A model generated the notes under the pieces. That model searched no databases, was not told where the DNA came from, and saw only the letters and a list, made by a program, of their open reading frames with translations. From Dryas octopetala (lineage: Eukaryota > Streptophyta > Magnoliopsida > Rosales > Rosaceae), in contig OY992836.1 of NCBI GenBank assembly GCA_963921425.1, positions 4,479,825 through 4,543,824 on the forward strand: a stretch of DNA of 64,000 bases, written 5' to 3'. Made by a program: the position numbers and the translations under genes. Positions within the stretch are counted from its first letter, which is position 1; each line of letters opens with the position of its first letter. Shown one piece after another: positions 1 through 11,069 of the stretch.

Positions 1-46
1 CGCTTATGCACTTGGGTGGCAAAGACTTATGGGGGCACAAACTTAC

Positions 47-1488
47 AGTTTCATCAGGAACAACTGCATATCTCTCTGATGGTGACACCCAAGTTCTCCC
101 TGTTCAAGGGAAACAGAAAATAAATGCAAAAAGAATAGCAATAAAGCACTTTTCAAGGAAATGAGGGAATACAGCACCTAATGATGGATCAACTTTTGAA
201 GATTCTATCTGCTGCCCGCTAGATCCATCAACACTCAAAGACTCTATAATCTTCGGAACATTCCTTCAGTCCAAAATGTACATCATCAGTTTGAGACTTC
301 AGAATGAAAAAAAATGTTTGATCGAATCTAGTTTCAGTTTCACAACAAAAGAGAGTGAAAGCAAAGCAGGAAGTAACATGAAAAATAGCCTAACTCAACC
401 TGGATGAACCCAAATAGGGCATGCTTAGACTCATGCTTGCAAGATATGACTACTGAAAAGAGAAATCTTAATTCACAAGCAAGAACCACTACATACCGCT
501 ACCATAATTTTTTTGAGAAGAAAGATACTTTTTATTGATCAAAACTCAGAGCAATGCACGCAATGGACAAGATATCCATTATTTAAGAGAAAAGATCAAA
601 AAGAAAAACATAGAGGCTTATGCCTCATAAAGCAAAATCCATCTATCTAAGTGCTGCCCTCCAATCTAGAACTATATCGGACAAATATACACCCCTGAAA
701 TCACTAGTAACAGATGCCCTCCCTTTGCTGCGCTCCCTTTGGGCATCTGTTACCATAATTACCAGACCAGTACTTGCGTTTGTTTACATCGTTGGATTGG
801 TAATAGTATCCATGTCTATTTTCATCTATCTAGGATACAAAAATGAATGACAATTATCAGAAACAAATAAGAATAAGCAGGACCAAGATTATTACTGCAA
901 CAAAGATTGATCCTAGATTCTTCCTGGAACAAATAATTAAGAATTGAAGGATCTGCTCATCGAATGAGGCAAAAGGAAGGCATGTCATTGGACAAACTGC
1001 ATAACAGCTTCCTACTTCTTCTGGAGAACTTCATAAGATCTTATAAAGAACCCTTGATTGTATGGATATGGATTTATAATCACTATTTATTTTTTCAAAT
1101 AATCAAGAATTGAAGGATTATGCTCATTGAATGAGGCACAAAAGGAAGGCATGTCATTGGACAAACTTCATAACAGCTTCCTATTTCTTCTGGAGAACTT
1201 CATAATATCTTATAAAGAACCCTTGATTATATGGCTATGGATCACACCAACACTTACGTTAAAGCATGCTTTCTAATAGCCCTCTTATAGATTTAAACTA
1301 GGGAAAATTACATCTGCACCCCCTAAACTTTGACCCATTTGGCACTTTGCCTCTAAAAAATATTGACTCACATTATCCCTTGGAACTTCTTTTTTTGTGT
1401 GTTAACGTGGTCCCTACCATCCATTCTATTTGATTTTCTGTCAAAATTCATTATGTGCCATGCACATGACCCATTTTTTAAGGGGAAT

Positions 1489-1584
<96 letters not shown>

Positions 1585-4500
1585 ATATATCTCACATAGT
1601 GCCAATTTATTGGCTGCTAAATGTGGTAATTCAGGAACCTATAAGTTATCAAAACATTTATAAAACTCACAAACCTGCAACTTCTTATGCATGCATCAAA
1701 GAAAAAGAGCACAGTGACAATTAGATTGGTAAAGTTTGTTGCTTTACCATTTTTCCGAAAAGATTAAACTATTAGGATGTGGTCTAACAATTATCTTATA
1801 TTCTAACATGGTGAAGAAACATTCATTTATCCAGATGTAAATTACCGGTCAACTGATTCCCCATGCCCAAGCTGTCCATTTGTACCTCTCCCCCACGAAA
1901 ACACATTTTGTTTTTCAGTAACAGCAAGTGTGTGTCTCCATCCACAAGATATTTGAACTACTTTCTGCCAAGTGCAAGATGCAAACCATTAGAACATAAA
2001 ACAATTCTCTCATATCAGAAGTCAAAGGAAGATAATCTCTACAAAACTGAATGTCAATGTCATGGCCTATCTTAACCAATTTTTGGGAGCTACAGTAATA
2101 AGAATGTACCTGCTCATGGGGAAATTTAACTTGCACAGGGGAACAGTGATCAACATTGTCACCAACGCCAACTTGTCCAAACTGTACATGAAATAGAAAA
2201 TGGTAAATAACTAAACAGAAGGGAAATGAGGAAAATTAATTGCTAATAAGACAAAGTAAACAAGTAGAAGCTTAAAAGGAGGGAAATAAAAAGGTAATAA
2301 AAGTTTCCAATGGCCAACAGAAAATATAAAGAAAAAAAAGGCATCTACTGAGTTGTATGAATTTGAGTTTATGTTTGGTGAGAAAAATAATGCAAAATTA
2401 TACCAAAAACATTTTGCAAGGCCCATTTTCATCTAAGCAATAATTATTCATGAACCAGAAAAATTAGTTAAAGGTGAAAATTAAGGGAACAGAAACCAAC
2501 AACCTTATTCCAACCCCAGCCATAAAGTTTTCCATCAGATGTGAGTGCCATAGTATGCCTCCAACCGCCTGCTGTCTGGTAAGATTCAAGCCAAGAAAGT
2601 TTTAACACAAAGGACTAAAAAGTAACAATTACATCCATCATATCTAATTGGTATAAAGAAAGTTTGCATTACCGAAAGAGGAGATCAGTTTCCCATTCCC
2701 ATGTCCTAGTTTCAACTTTATAATAATGATCATGACAATAAAATTGATTTGGTATCCTAATGATACCATTTCTACTCACAACCTTTCCGAATGTTAGTGA
2801 TTGAGGACAATAGTAAGAGTAAGGAAGAGAAGAGAGATCCGGACTCACTCCGCTCTTTGTCATCACACCAGAGGTGCTTCACACACAAGCAGAAACTTTG
2901 ACTTCTTTCACCACTATCTAATTTTACAAAGTAGCCCTTTCATAGAGCCATTAGTACAAGAATCATTAAAAGACCCCAAGTTATTGCAATTAGGAATTCT
3001 AAAAGACATAACTTATGACAACTAATAGATTGATCAGCGAACATAAAGAGACTCATAACAATGAAAATAGGACTCCAAAACAATGGACCTAAATTAAATG
3101 CGTTAATTGCATCTATTAATTATAAAGACTCTTCATGTGGTGCTTGGAACTTGGATGGTCTTATTTATTATATTCTATACTTGATTCCTGCATTAGTTAG
3201 AATATAAAAACAATTGTTGGCCCACATCCTATTAGCTTAAGCTTTTGAGAATAGTGGTAAACCAACAAACTTTATCACGGTATTAAAGCAGGAGATAGAA
3301 TCCCTGTAATTACATCATCCCAATATAAGTTGAATTCCCCATGTTGGGCTCTAATGGAGAGAGACCCACACGTGAGGAGTGTTAGAATACAAAAAACAAT
3401 TGTTGGCCCACATCATAATAGCTTAAGCTTTTGTGAATAGTGGTAAACCAACAAATTTTTATCACATCAAATGAGAATGCTGCATTACAGGGATTTCTAA
3501 AAGCTCTTGGAATGGTAATGGATATGGGTATGGGATTCCTCAAATCCCATTCTGCGAAACAAACCCTACTGAAGGTTTGACAGTTAATGAAGTGCAGGCT
3601 TGAGCCTACCAAAAAGATGATGAAGATAAATAAAAGGAAATCTTTTGGCAGTCTCCAATAGCCTATTTCCCACTAGAATTCCTTGGTATTGCTTTGCTTT
3701 TCTTATTTGGAAAAGGTCAGAATGTTGGAATGGTACATGGTCACTTTATCTCTTGATCTGCAAACTACACAGGGTATTCTGCTAGGTTGTGATACAAAAC
3801 AGAAGGAAGCTCATGAAAAGAATATCTCCGATGTAGATGCCATCTAAACCAGCTGGCAAAGTCTCTTGTTGTGGTAGAAGGACATGGAGTTGATTCCCAC
3901 CTTCATCAAGGTTGGAGGGTTTATGTGATGGGAGATGGTTACCTCTCATTGTGTGGCCAAAAGACCCATTGGATCCCAAATGAATCAAAAGCAAAATGGA
4001 ATATCTTCTACAGCAGAACAGTTACCTCTTTCCTAATTATCTATTTCTTATGAAACTATAATACTGAGGAAATGTGTTAATTTACAAAGGCATCCTACAG
4101 ATTTAATTTCCAATCAATCAAGTCCTGCTGTCCAAACCATTCCGTTACCCTTCATTCTATATATGTTTATTTAGCTCGTTCTTGCAGTATGACCCTATAA
4201 TACAGAACTGCCAGTGTTGCAAATTTTGATACGGACACCATTCAACTCTGATCAAAACTAGATTTTAGAATGATAAAATTCAAGAGGTCAATTTAAAAAA
4301 ATTATTTGCACCTCCAATGTCATCAAAATTGTTTAGCAAGTAATATAATAATTTCTAATGAGTTGTCTTGCAAGGCATATGTAACGTAACACAGAATCTG
4401 CATATTCGAGAGGCAATCAAAGGAAAATGTGTTTACAGGCATACCACATCCTTAAATACTGACCATATAGAAGAACCCACAATCCGTAAATGAGCAAAGA

Positions 4501-7500
4501 TGTCAACTCAATTGACTAGATGCCCTTTGAAATAATTGATACATGTTTATGCCAACCACGTGTACGACAAATGTATTATATACCTGAGTATTCTATACAA
4601 TTCACCAAATGGACATAAAAGAATATGACTCATCTGAAATTTATTCAAAGCCAGAATCCATCTCTGAAGAAATGTTTCCAACAGTTTTTTTTTTTTTTTT
4701 CATTTTTAATTATTTTTTTGTTAGATTCACTATTAGACAACCAGTGGACCCCAAAAGCATAAGTAGTTAGGGAATGAGCCAAACATCATATATACAATTA
4801 ACACCCTCCCTCATGTACAGTTTTGAACTGCACATAGAGAGGCAGACAGAGACTAAAATATAGATGCAGCCCCACCATATAACTTGCAAATTAACAAATT
4901 CTTGGGGAATGGAGATGATAGATTTCGAACTCAAACCTCATGAAATTAGGGTTTTGATACCATGATAGACAACCATTGGACTCCAAAAGAGATGAGCAAA
5001 CAATGCATATCAAGTTAATTTTGACAAGGCAGGAAACTTGTAACTCAAAACTAGTATCAAAATCCCTTACATCTTTAAATTAAATAAGGAAAACAGTATG
5101 TTTCAATGTAAAAGCTAAGAGATCACCTCAGAAATAAATTTGTCACTCAAGGCTTCTAGCTTGTGAGGAACAAGGTGATCGTCAAAATCGCCATGTCCTA
5201 GTTGACCATATTTGCTCCACCCATATGTGTACAATTGACCTGATGAGGAAACAGATATTGTGTGCCGCCATCCGCATGCAACCATAACCATCTTCTCACT
5301 CTGCATTTTTTAAAGTAGCAAGTTGATGTTTAATGCAATCAAGAAGCAAAGGCAATAGAGGGATTTGGACCAAGTAAAATTTGAAAGATAATGGCATATA
5401 AGAATCTAGCATCAAAAGCACTGAGGAATCTTTTTTTTTTTTCCAATCAAATAATGAGGATTGTTTTTTTTTCAATCAAATGATGAGAGGAGCTTATTAA
5501 AAATAAATAAACAAATTAATTAACCTACAACTATAACCTGTGAGGGTTCAGAACAAAATCATCACATGAGGACTTCATTAACTGAGTCCTAAAGCAGGGT
5601 GAAAAGGACTTAACAAGTTTTTTGCTTTAATGTCCAATTTTTTGTGTCTTTTTTAATCTACCCCACCAGAATTTTACCTTGGCCATTTTTCTTTACTTAG
5701 CATCACCAAATTTAAGCTCCTCTCTCATATTTGTGATTCCTTATTTTAATTGATGGGTCATTCATTTCATTCAGGAATGCTTAATAATTTCCATTTTTTT
5801 TGGTACTAATTTACTGCTAATAATATTTTGTTTCTCATCACAAAAAAAAAGAAAAGAATTTGTCAGTACTCAATCCTGTAGAAGATGGCTACAAATAGAA
5901 TGAAGTAAAAAATACCAGAATTTTAACATACATTAACAATAGAAACCTTCTCCGGGACTAAGCGATCATTTCTGTCACCTAGGCCCAAGTTGCCATATCG
6001 GCCCCAGCCCCATCCATAAAGTGACCCATCTTCTGTGACAGCAGCAGTATGTTCAGCACCAGCAGCAACCATTTTGATAGGTTCTCCCTGCAACAACATA
6101 CAAGAAAGTCACTGCCTAAACCATTTCAAGGAGGTATGCATAAACCAAAATAACAAATAGTAAAGTTCTTTGTTTTATTTTTTGTAGGATACATAAGCAT
6201 TAATGATGTAGGATGATAGTAAGAGTGGGAAGAGAAGAGAGAGATCCGGACTCATTCCAGTCTTTGGCATTGCACCAAACGTGTATTGGAATCACTCCAA
6301 TACAAAATAGAAAAATTCCGGCTTCACACTGGCCTTTAGCATCTCACCGAAGGTGGCTTGGAATCACTCCAAGTCAACTTGTGCTTCACACACAACAAGA
6401 TTTCTTTCACCATTCACTTAATTTCAAAGATTACAAAATAGCCCTTTTATAGAGCCACTGGCACATGAATAATACGACCCACATTAATGCACTTAGGAAT
6501 TTTTAAAGATATAACTCATCAACATTAAGAAGAAGCAATCTAGTGCTTTTTTTGGCTGAATCTGCTTGACTTATGTGCTCTCTATGCTTTCCCAATTTTC
6601 TTTGGACGAAAGGTTTGGTTTGGTATACTTTCAGTAGTCATTGCATATTCAATACTCTGATTACAAAAGCATATCTCTCACCTGATGTTTCTGAAACTTT
6701 CATGGACTCTAGTATCTACCCTCATGGGAATGACATCATTAACAATAAAGATTGCATAATGTATATCATTCAATGTCAGCTTTGATATTAATACAAACAT
6801 AGGCAAGAGTGGAGGATCATCAAAGTGAATGCGTTAAAAAGAACGGTGTAACCTACAATACCTGAAATGCTTGAATCTTCTGTGGCACAAGAGAGTCCTC
6901 TGTGGTACCAAGACCAAGCTGACCGTTTTGATTTCGCCCCCAACTTCAACCAAATGCGTACCAAAAATAAATGAAAAATTAAAAAACTCATCCCCTAGTT
7001 TTTGGAATAAAATTGTCAAAACATGATAAAACACAACTGCTACCCACCATGGTCAGCTAAATTACTACCAAAAAGGTAAGTAATTTAGCTGAGTTATAAT
7101 TTTCCACAGCAGGGCATTGGGGCATATTAATTTACAAGATAGTTTAGTCAGTATTGTTCTGGTACATAAAAACTGAAGCTAGATCCAATACGACATAGTA
7201 AATAAAAACTATTGTGTTATCAAAAAGCATGTACTTTCATTTATCAGTGTAGCATGGGAAGCCAGCTAGACAATAAAGGAGCCTGTATTTTCAAGAAATT
7301 ATCTTATGTTTCTCTAACTAAAATGTGTGACGTGGTTATTTATGCCATCATATGATCAATCACTTAATTACCTAGAATAGGAGCTCAATTAATAGAGTGA
7401 AAAGTTATTCAATTTGGCAATCAAGCTTTACTCAGCCAATTGAGCATAGCAAATGGGAGTGGTTCCAGATTAAGAGAATTGCTATATGAACACCCATTTT

Positions 7501-9300
7501 TCTCTCATTACACACCCCTTTCTTTTATTTAGTGAAATACAATTTTAGCCCAAACCCAAATGACCATAAAGGGCAACCCACCTAGCCACCACCAGTCCCG
7601 ACCCCAACCCCACCGCCCGCCGCCACTGTCACCGGCGGTTCAACCCACCGGAAACAGTGGCGGAAGGCAGTGGGGTAAGGGGCTGTGCTGGGTTTTGGTT
7701 TTTTTTTTTCTTGTGTAATGAAGATATTTTAAGAATTTTACGGGTGTGTATTGAGAAACTGAATAAATCAAAAAGAAAAAGGGGTGTGTAGTGAGAGGAA
7801 GAGGGGTGTTCAAATAGTAGCCCTCAAGATTAAATAGCATGTTTGGCACTGTTGGGGTTGGGGGTGTTCCAGGTGGTGCTACTAGTTCCTAAACAACCTT
7901 ATTTTACTCCATTCATTTCATTAGGTATCTGTATAACACTTGGATGATTTTTCTCCGGCTCAAAAGGTGTGGAAAAGATAAAGGAAACGGGGACAGAGAG
8001 ATATACTGTATAGGAGATGCCTTAATATCAAAATTCAAGGCAACCACTTTTGGGTTGAATCAATCTTTTATCGACATTTTAACTTAAAAGTCAAGTTACT
8101 GTTCAAACAATAAAATTAAGAGAGGGAGGAGAGGAGGGGAAGAGAGTTTACCGAAGACAACTAACCTTTGCACCTCACCTTCCATCGTTACTGCCAAACA
8201 ATGGCTGTCCCCACAAGCAATTTGCCTTATCCTCACACTATGTAATGCCTTTATTGGCTGAGGTGTAAACAAGTCACTAGAGTTACCATGACCCAACCTC
8301 CCAAAGTCACCCCTGGAAAATTAGTAAAACACTAGATACTTATGAAGCTACAAGAAAGCAAGCAAACACTTAACTGGATGAGGCCCTTATTACAATACAA
8401 ATGCATATAGCCAACATTAATTACAATAAAACTTCTGTTCACACCTCTCATTGCTCCATAAGATTTATTCAACCTCAAAACCATAAATAACACAGAACTT
8501 ACTTACATTTCCATTAGTAATGAACAAAATCATCCAAATGATGTGTAAATAACAATTATGGCATGAATCAACTATTCCAAAAAAAAAAAAAAAAGATAGA
8601 AAGAGTGAAACAAAACAGAAATGGGAATTTGAACACTGGTGCCTAGAAAATGTGGTTGAAGATGTTCATATCAATGTGAAAAACAGATGATTGAAAAAAT
8701 AATAATAATTGCTGTAGTTCTCAAAAGATAGTGTATGATGAAGTTTTAAGAAAAGCCGAAATATGAAACAAAAAAATTCAAAAGATAGAGTTGGAAGAGA
8801 AAGAACAGACCATCCCCAACTATAGACTTCCAAAAGTGAGTCAGAGTAAGCAGTTGTATGATCAGCTCCACATGTAACAGATACTATTTCATGGCCATCC
8901 AATGCACTCAAATGTGTAGGTGAAAGTCGATCTTCAGCATCACCATGGCCTAACTGTCCATCCTCTCCTCGTCCCCAAGAACATACAACATCTCCAGCTT
9001 TACATTAATGGAACAAAATCATTATATGTCCCATCAACATATACACATATAAGATTTGCAATGTGAGACTAAAGATGCTTTCAAAAACAATAACTAGCAA
9101 CTGGACTGAATCTAAAGCAATCAACTCAAACGCCATTAGCATATATATGCACAAATGGAAGCAAAATTAGCAGAAGAGAGAGAAAGAAGAAGCTTACAGA
9201 GAAGAGCAACAGAGTGACTGGCACCAGCGGAGATGAGGAGGACGCGACGAATTGGAGCAGTAGGAGCAGTGACGACTTCACTCGCTAGCTCCTCCGCCAT
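47..9300 (-). CDS. UVR8: UV-B photoreceptor UVR8, 3' end outside the window
   Basis: UVR8 is a seven-bladed RCC1-type beta-propeller. UV-B is sensed by tryptophans at the homodimer interface, and the released monomer binds COP1 to start photomorphogenic signalling in the nucleus. The exons I read are 9300-9198, 8997-8811, 8312-8166, 6943-6862, 6087-5932, 5300-5127, 2575-2504, 2181-2110, 1964-1846, 263-178 and 99-47. All have GT-AG borders, the phases agree, and they give 417 codons (the Arabidopsis protein has 440). The start is the ATG at 9300, opening [10 protein letters not shown]. Three GWRHT motifs (exons 6, 7 and 9) carry the tryptophans matching W233, W285 and W337. The last visible exon contains YAVVPDE, the C-terminal VP motif used for COP1 binding. 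The final short exon lies left of position 1. The introns are loaded with repeats, but the frame is open, so the gene is probably functional. Confidence 0.96.
505..850 (-). mobile_element. LINE 3'-end fragment in a UVR8 intron
   Basis: The segment resembles the 3' tail of the LINE in the XCT intron (35035-35240). Both end in CTTCTCAAAAA on the minus strand, and both share the context around CTGCCxTCCAATCTA and CACCCCTxAA. It lies between UVR8 exons 10 and 9, in the sense orientation of the gene. No coding part remains. The class assignment depends on similarity to the better-preserved copy. Confidence 0.5.
930..1240. repeat. Direct duplication of about 140 bp in a UVR8 intron
   Basis: The sequence from about 930 to 1072 is repeated at about 1097 to 1240 with scattered substitutions. 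Shared blocks include GGCATGTCATTGGACAAACT, ATAACAGCTTCCTA and TATAAAGAACCCTTGATT. About 25 unrelated AT-rich bases separate the copies. No coding potential is visible. Confidence 0.8.
1494..1585. repeat. Compound (TC)n (AT)n (GT)n microsatellite
   Basis: About 55 bases of CT dinucleotides are followed by an AT run and then a GT run, inside a UVR8 intron. Open frames across this stretch (Leu-Ser or Arg-Glu repeats) are artefacts of the dinucleotide repeats. Confidence 0.95.
2795..3025. mobile_element. Intronic dispersed repeat, copy 1 (2795-3025)
   Basis: This stretch in the 2576-5126 intron of UVR8 shares blocks with 6200-6500. They include AGAGAGATCCGGACTCA, GTGCTTCACACACAA, TTTCTTTCACCA, AGCCCTTT-ATAGAGCCA and TTAGGAATT-TAAA-GA-ATAACT. 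Two diverged copies in introns of one gene suggest a non-autonomous transposon or an LTR fragment. I see no terminal inverted repeat or coding sequence, so the class is open. Confidence 0.55.
3185..3465. repeat. Direct repeat pair with AACAATTGTTGGCCCACAT core
   Basis: About 85 bases at 3198-3285 recur at 3380-3467. Both copies carry AACAATTGTTGGCCCACAT, then TAGCTTAAGCTTTTG and AATAGTGGTAAACCAACAAA. The arrangement could be the ends of a very small LTR-type (TRIM-like) element or a tandem duplication. It is intronic in UVR8, and I found no TSD. Confidence 0.6.
4684..5000. repeat. Intronic repeat remnant with short direct repeats
   Basis: The phrase TAGACAACCAxTGGAC-CCAAAAG occurs at about 4732 and again at about 4968, bracketing roughly 240 bp. 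TTTTGATACCATGATAG sits next to the second copy. This resembles LTR-type insertion debris. The DNA holds no gene and lies inside the 2576-5126 intron of UVR8. Confidence 0.4.
6200..6500. mobile_element. Intronic dispersed repeat, copy 2 (6200-6500)
   Basis: This is a diverged copy of the repeat at 2795-3025, in the same orientation, lying in the UVR8 intron between 6943 and 6087. It has about 70 extra bases near its start, including a short internal duplication of TTGGAATCACTCCAA. It has no visible coding function. Confidence 0.55.
7483..7823. mobile_element. MITE-like inverted-repeat element in a UVR8 intron
   Basis: The left end (GCTATATGAACACCC then CTCTCATTACACACCCCTTT) matches the reverse complement of the right end (GCTACTATTTGAACACCCC then CTCTCACTACACACCCCTTT). 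The core, about 7555-7690, is GC-rich and unlike its surroundings, as in MULE-type MITEs with captured filler. No convincing TSD was found. It sits between UVR8 exons 4 and 3. Confidence 0.65.
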
Positions 9301-9331
9301 GAGAGAAAGATCGAGAGTAAAGGCGAAAGGA

Positions 9332-9337
9332 CACGTG
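9332..9337. promoter_or_regulatory. G-box CACGTG in the UVR8 leader
   Basis: A perfect CACGTG palindrome lies about 32 bases upstream of the UVR8 start codon, inside the presumed 5' UTR. G-boxes are bound by bZIP and bHLH factors such as HY5 and PIFs. Whether this one acts in UVR8 regulation is inference, because a single hexamer can occur by chance. Confidence 0.35.
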
Positions 9338-9444
9338 ACAAAAATGAGAAAAGGGGTGGATATTCAAATGGGTGTGTGGAGAACAAGTGAGAAGTTTGAC
9401 AAGCAATAAAGGAGGTGGAGGAGGAGTAGTGTGGGGCTCTCCGG

Positions 9445-9452
9445 TATTTATA
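9445..9452 (-). promoter_or_regulatory. Probable TATA box of UVR8
   Basis: On the minus strand this reads TATAAATA, about 145 bases upstream of the UVR8 ATG. That would put the transcription start near 9415 and leave a 5' leader of roughly 115 bases. A second similar motif lies about 140 bases further upstream, near 9583-9590. The assignment rests only on motif and position. Confidence 0.55.
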
Positions 9453-9499
9453 GCGATGGAGATAGGCCCGAAAGGCCATGTGCTCTTCACGCTTCACTG

Positions 9500-10042
9500 T
9501 ACCTATGGCTGCCTCCCTGGCTCTACTATAGTACAAGTAACTGTACAACGTACAACACACCCACTGTTAACCCCCTAATTAGTATTTATAGTGGAGGGTG
9601 GGACTTTGCAGGGATTACGGAAAAGCTGACTGTGAAATAATGCGGAAACAACGGCATTCATTGCGGAGGGACCCTCCCTAAACCACCCATTTCTTGTATT
9701 TTCCACCACATGACTTTTTTTTTTGTTTTTCTCTCTTCATCGCCTTTGTCAGAATTTTTTAAGTGTAATTTCATAAATTTTTCAGATTAAATATAAAATA
9801 TATATTTTAAGTTTTTTCTTATGTTTTTTTTTTTTTTTTTTATAAATTTGGTATCCAAATTTTGATTTAATCGTTCCGATCCAAGTGCAAATGTCCGCAC
9901 TTGAAAATTTTCCTTGATTTAATACTCCAACTTTTTTTTTTTTTTTTTAAGTTTCTAAACCAATTTTGTCATGTGGGATAAAAATATCATTCTCGAGTCT
10001 AAAGCTACATTACTCCCCCCAAAGCCCTCTCAAATTTTCATA
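9500..10042. other. Intergenic DNA upstream of UVR8, no gene seen
   Basis: This is AT-rich DNA with several poly-T runs (for example near 9715, 9822 and 9930). It should contain the distal UVR8 promoter, but I see no conserved coding sequence. Confidence 0.5.
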
Positions 10043-10052
10043 TTATCAATAA

Positions 10053-11058
10053 AGTTAATTACACAAACACCTTCTGAGGTTTTTAATGTTTTCACATATA
10101 CCTCTTAAAGTTTCAAAAATTACAACGAGACCTCCTGAGGTTTTAAACTGTTTTCATATAATCTCTTCTGTTAAAATTTTGTCAAAAAAATTGATGACGT
10201 CATCATAAAAACATTTCTAAATGACAAGTTTCACCTTATTGTTATTTACATACACACCCTCTGAGGTTTATCATGTTTTCACATAACCCCCTAAGATTTC
10301 AAAATTTACACAAACACCACAAGAGGTTTTAACTCATTTACAAAAGAGTTCCTAAGTTTCAACACATTCTCACATAAGCCTTTAATCATAAACAAGTATG
10401 ACAAAAATGGTAAAATACCAAAATAACCTACATCTTGAAAAAAAGTTACCGATTTTTAAATTTTAAAATATTGCTAAATCTTATTTTGCTTGTATGGAAA
10501 TATTGCTAAATTTTAAAATAAGTGTTTCTTTTATTTTAATTCAATTATTTGCTAAATAATCCATTTATTTCATGTATAAATAATTATTGTCGAAAAAAAA
10601 CTCATTTATTTGATTGTGATATTCTAGAAAAATAATTCATATGTTCATAAATATATATATTAAGACAAATAAATTGCAATAGTTTAATTTCAAAAACAAT
10701 ATCTTTTAATATGTAAAAAATATATATATTATTATTGAGAAACATTATTTTTACTTCATAAAATATTATTTTAGTATTTACAAGATTGTATACTTATGTT
10801 TGTGACTAAGGGGTAACATAAAAAAGGCTAAAACCTTGGAGGGTTTTGTGAAAATATGATAAACCTCGGGGGGGTTTTAGTGTAAATGAACCTTAAGGTT
10901 AAATTTGTCATTTGGAGATATTTTTGGACGAAATTTTAACATAAGAGGTTATGTGAAAACGATTTAAAACCTCATGGGGTCTCGCTGTAATTTTTGAAAC
11001 TTTAGGTGGTGTATGTGAAAACACGAAAAACTTCAGCGGGTGTTTGTGTAATAAACCT
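10053..11058. mobile_element. MULE-type non-autonomous element with 10-bp TSD
   Basis: The ends form a long imperfect inverted repeat: AGTTAATTACACAAACACC on the left, and the reverse complement of the right end reads AGGTTTATTACACAAACACC. The similarity continues inward through the GAGGTTTT, TTTTCACATA and CTCTTAAAGTTTC blocks for nearly 200 bp. The element is flanked by TTATCAATAA at 10043-10052 and 11059-11068. TSDs of 9-10 bp are typical of Mutator-like elements. There is no coding sequence, and the interior is AT-rich. Confidence 0.85.
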
Positions 11059-11069
11059 TTATCAATAAG

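Noticed and set aside
1363-1663. Leu-Ser and Arg-Glu repeat ORFs on both strands
   Set aside because: They translate a CT/AT/GT microsatellite in a UVR8 intron.
4950-4975. TTTTGATACCATG as an LTR primer-binding site
   Set aside because: Only part of the Met-tRNA complement is present, with no LTR border beside it.
9278-9640. ORFs upstream of and antisense to UVR8 exon 1
   Set aside because: Shadows of the UVR8 first exon and leader. No domains.
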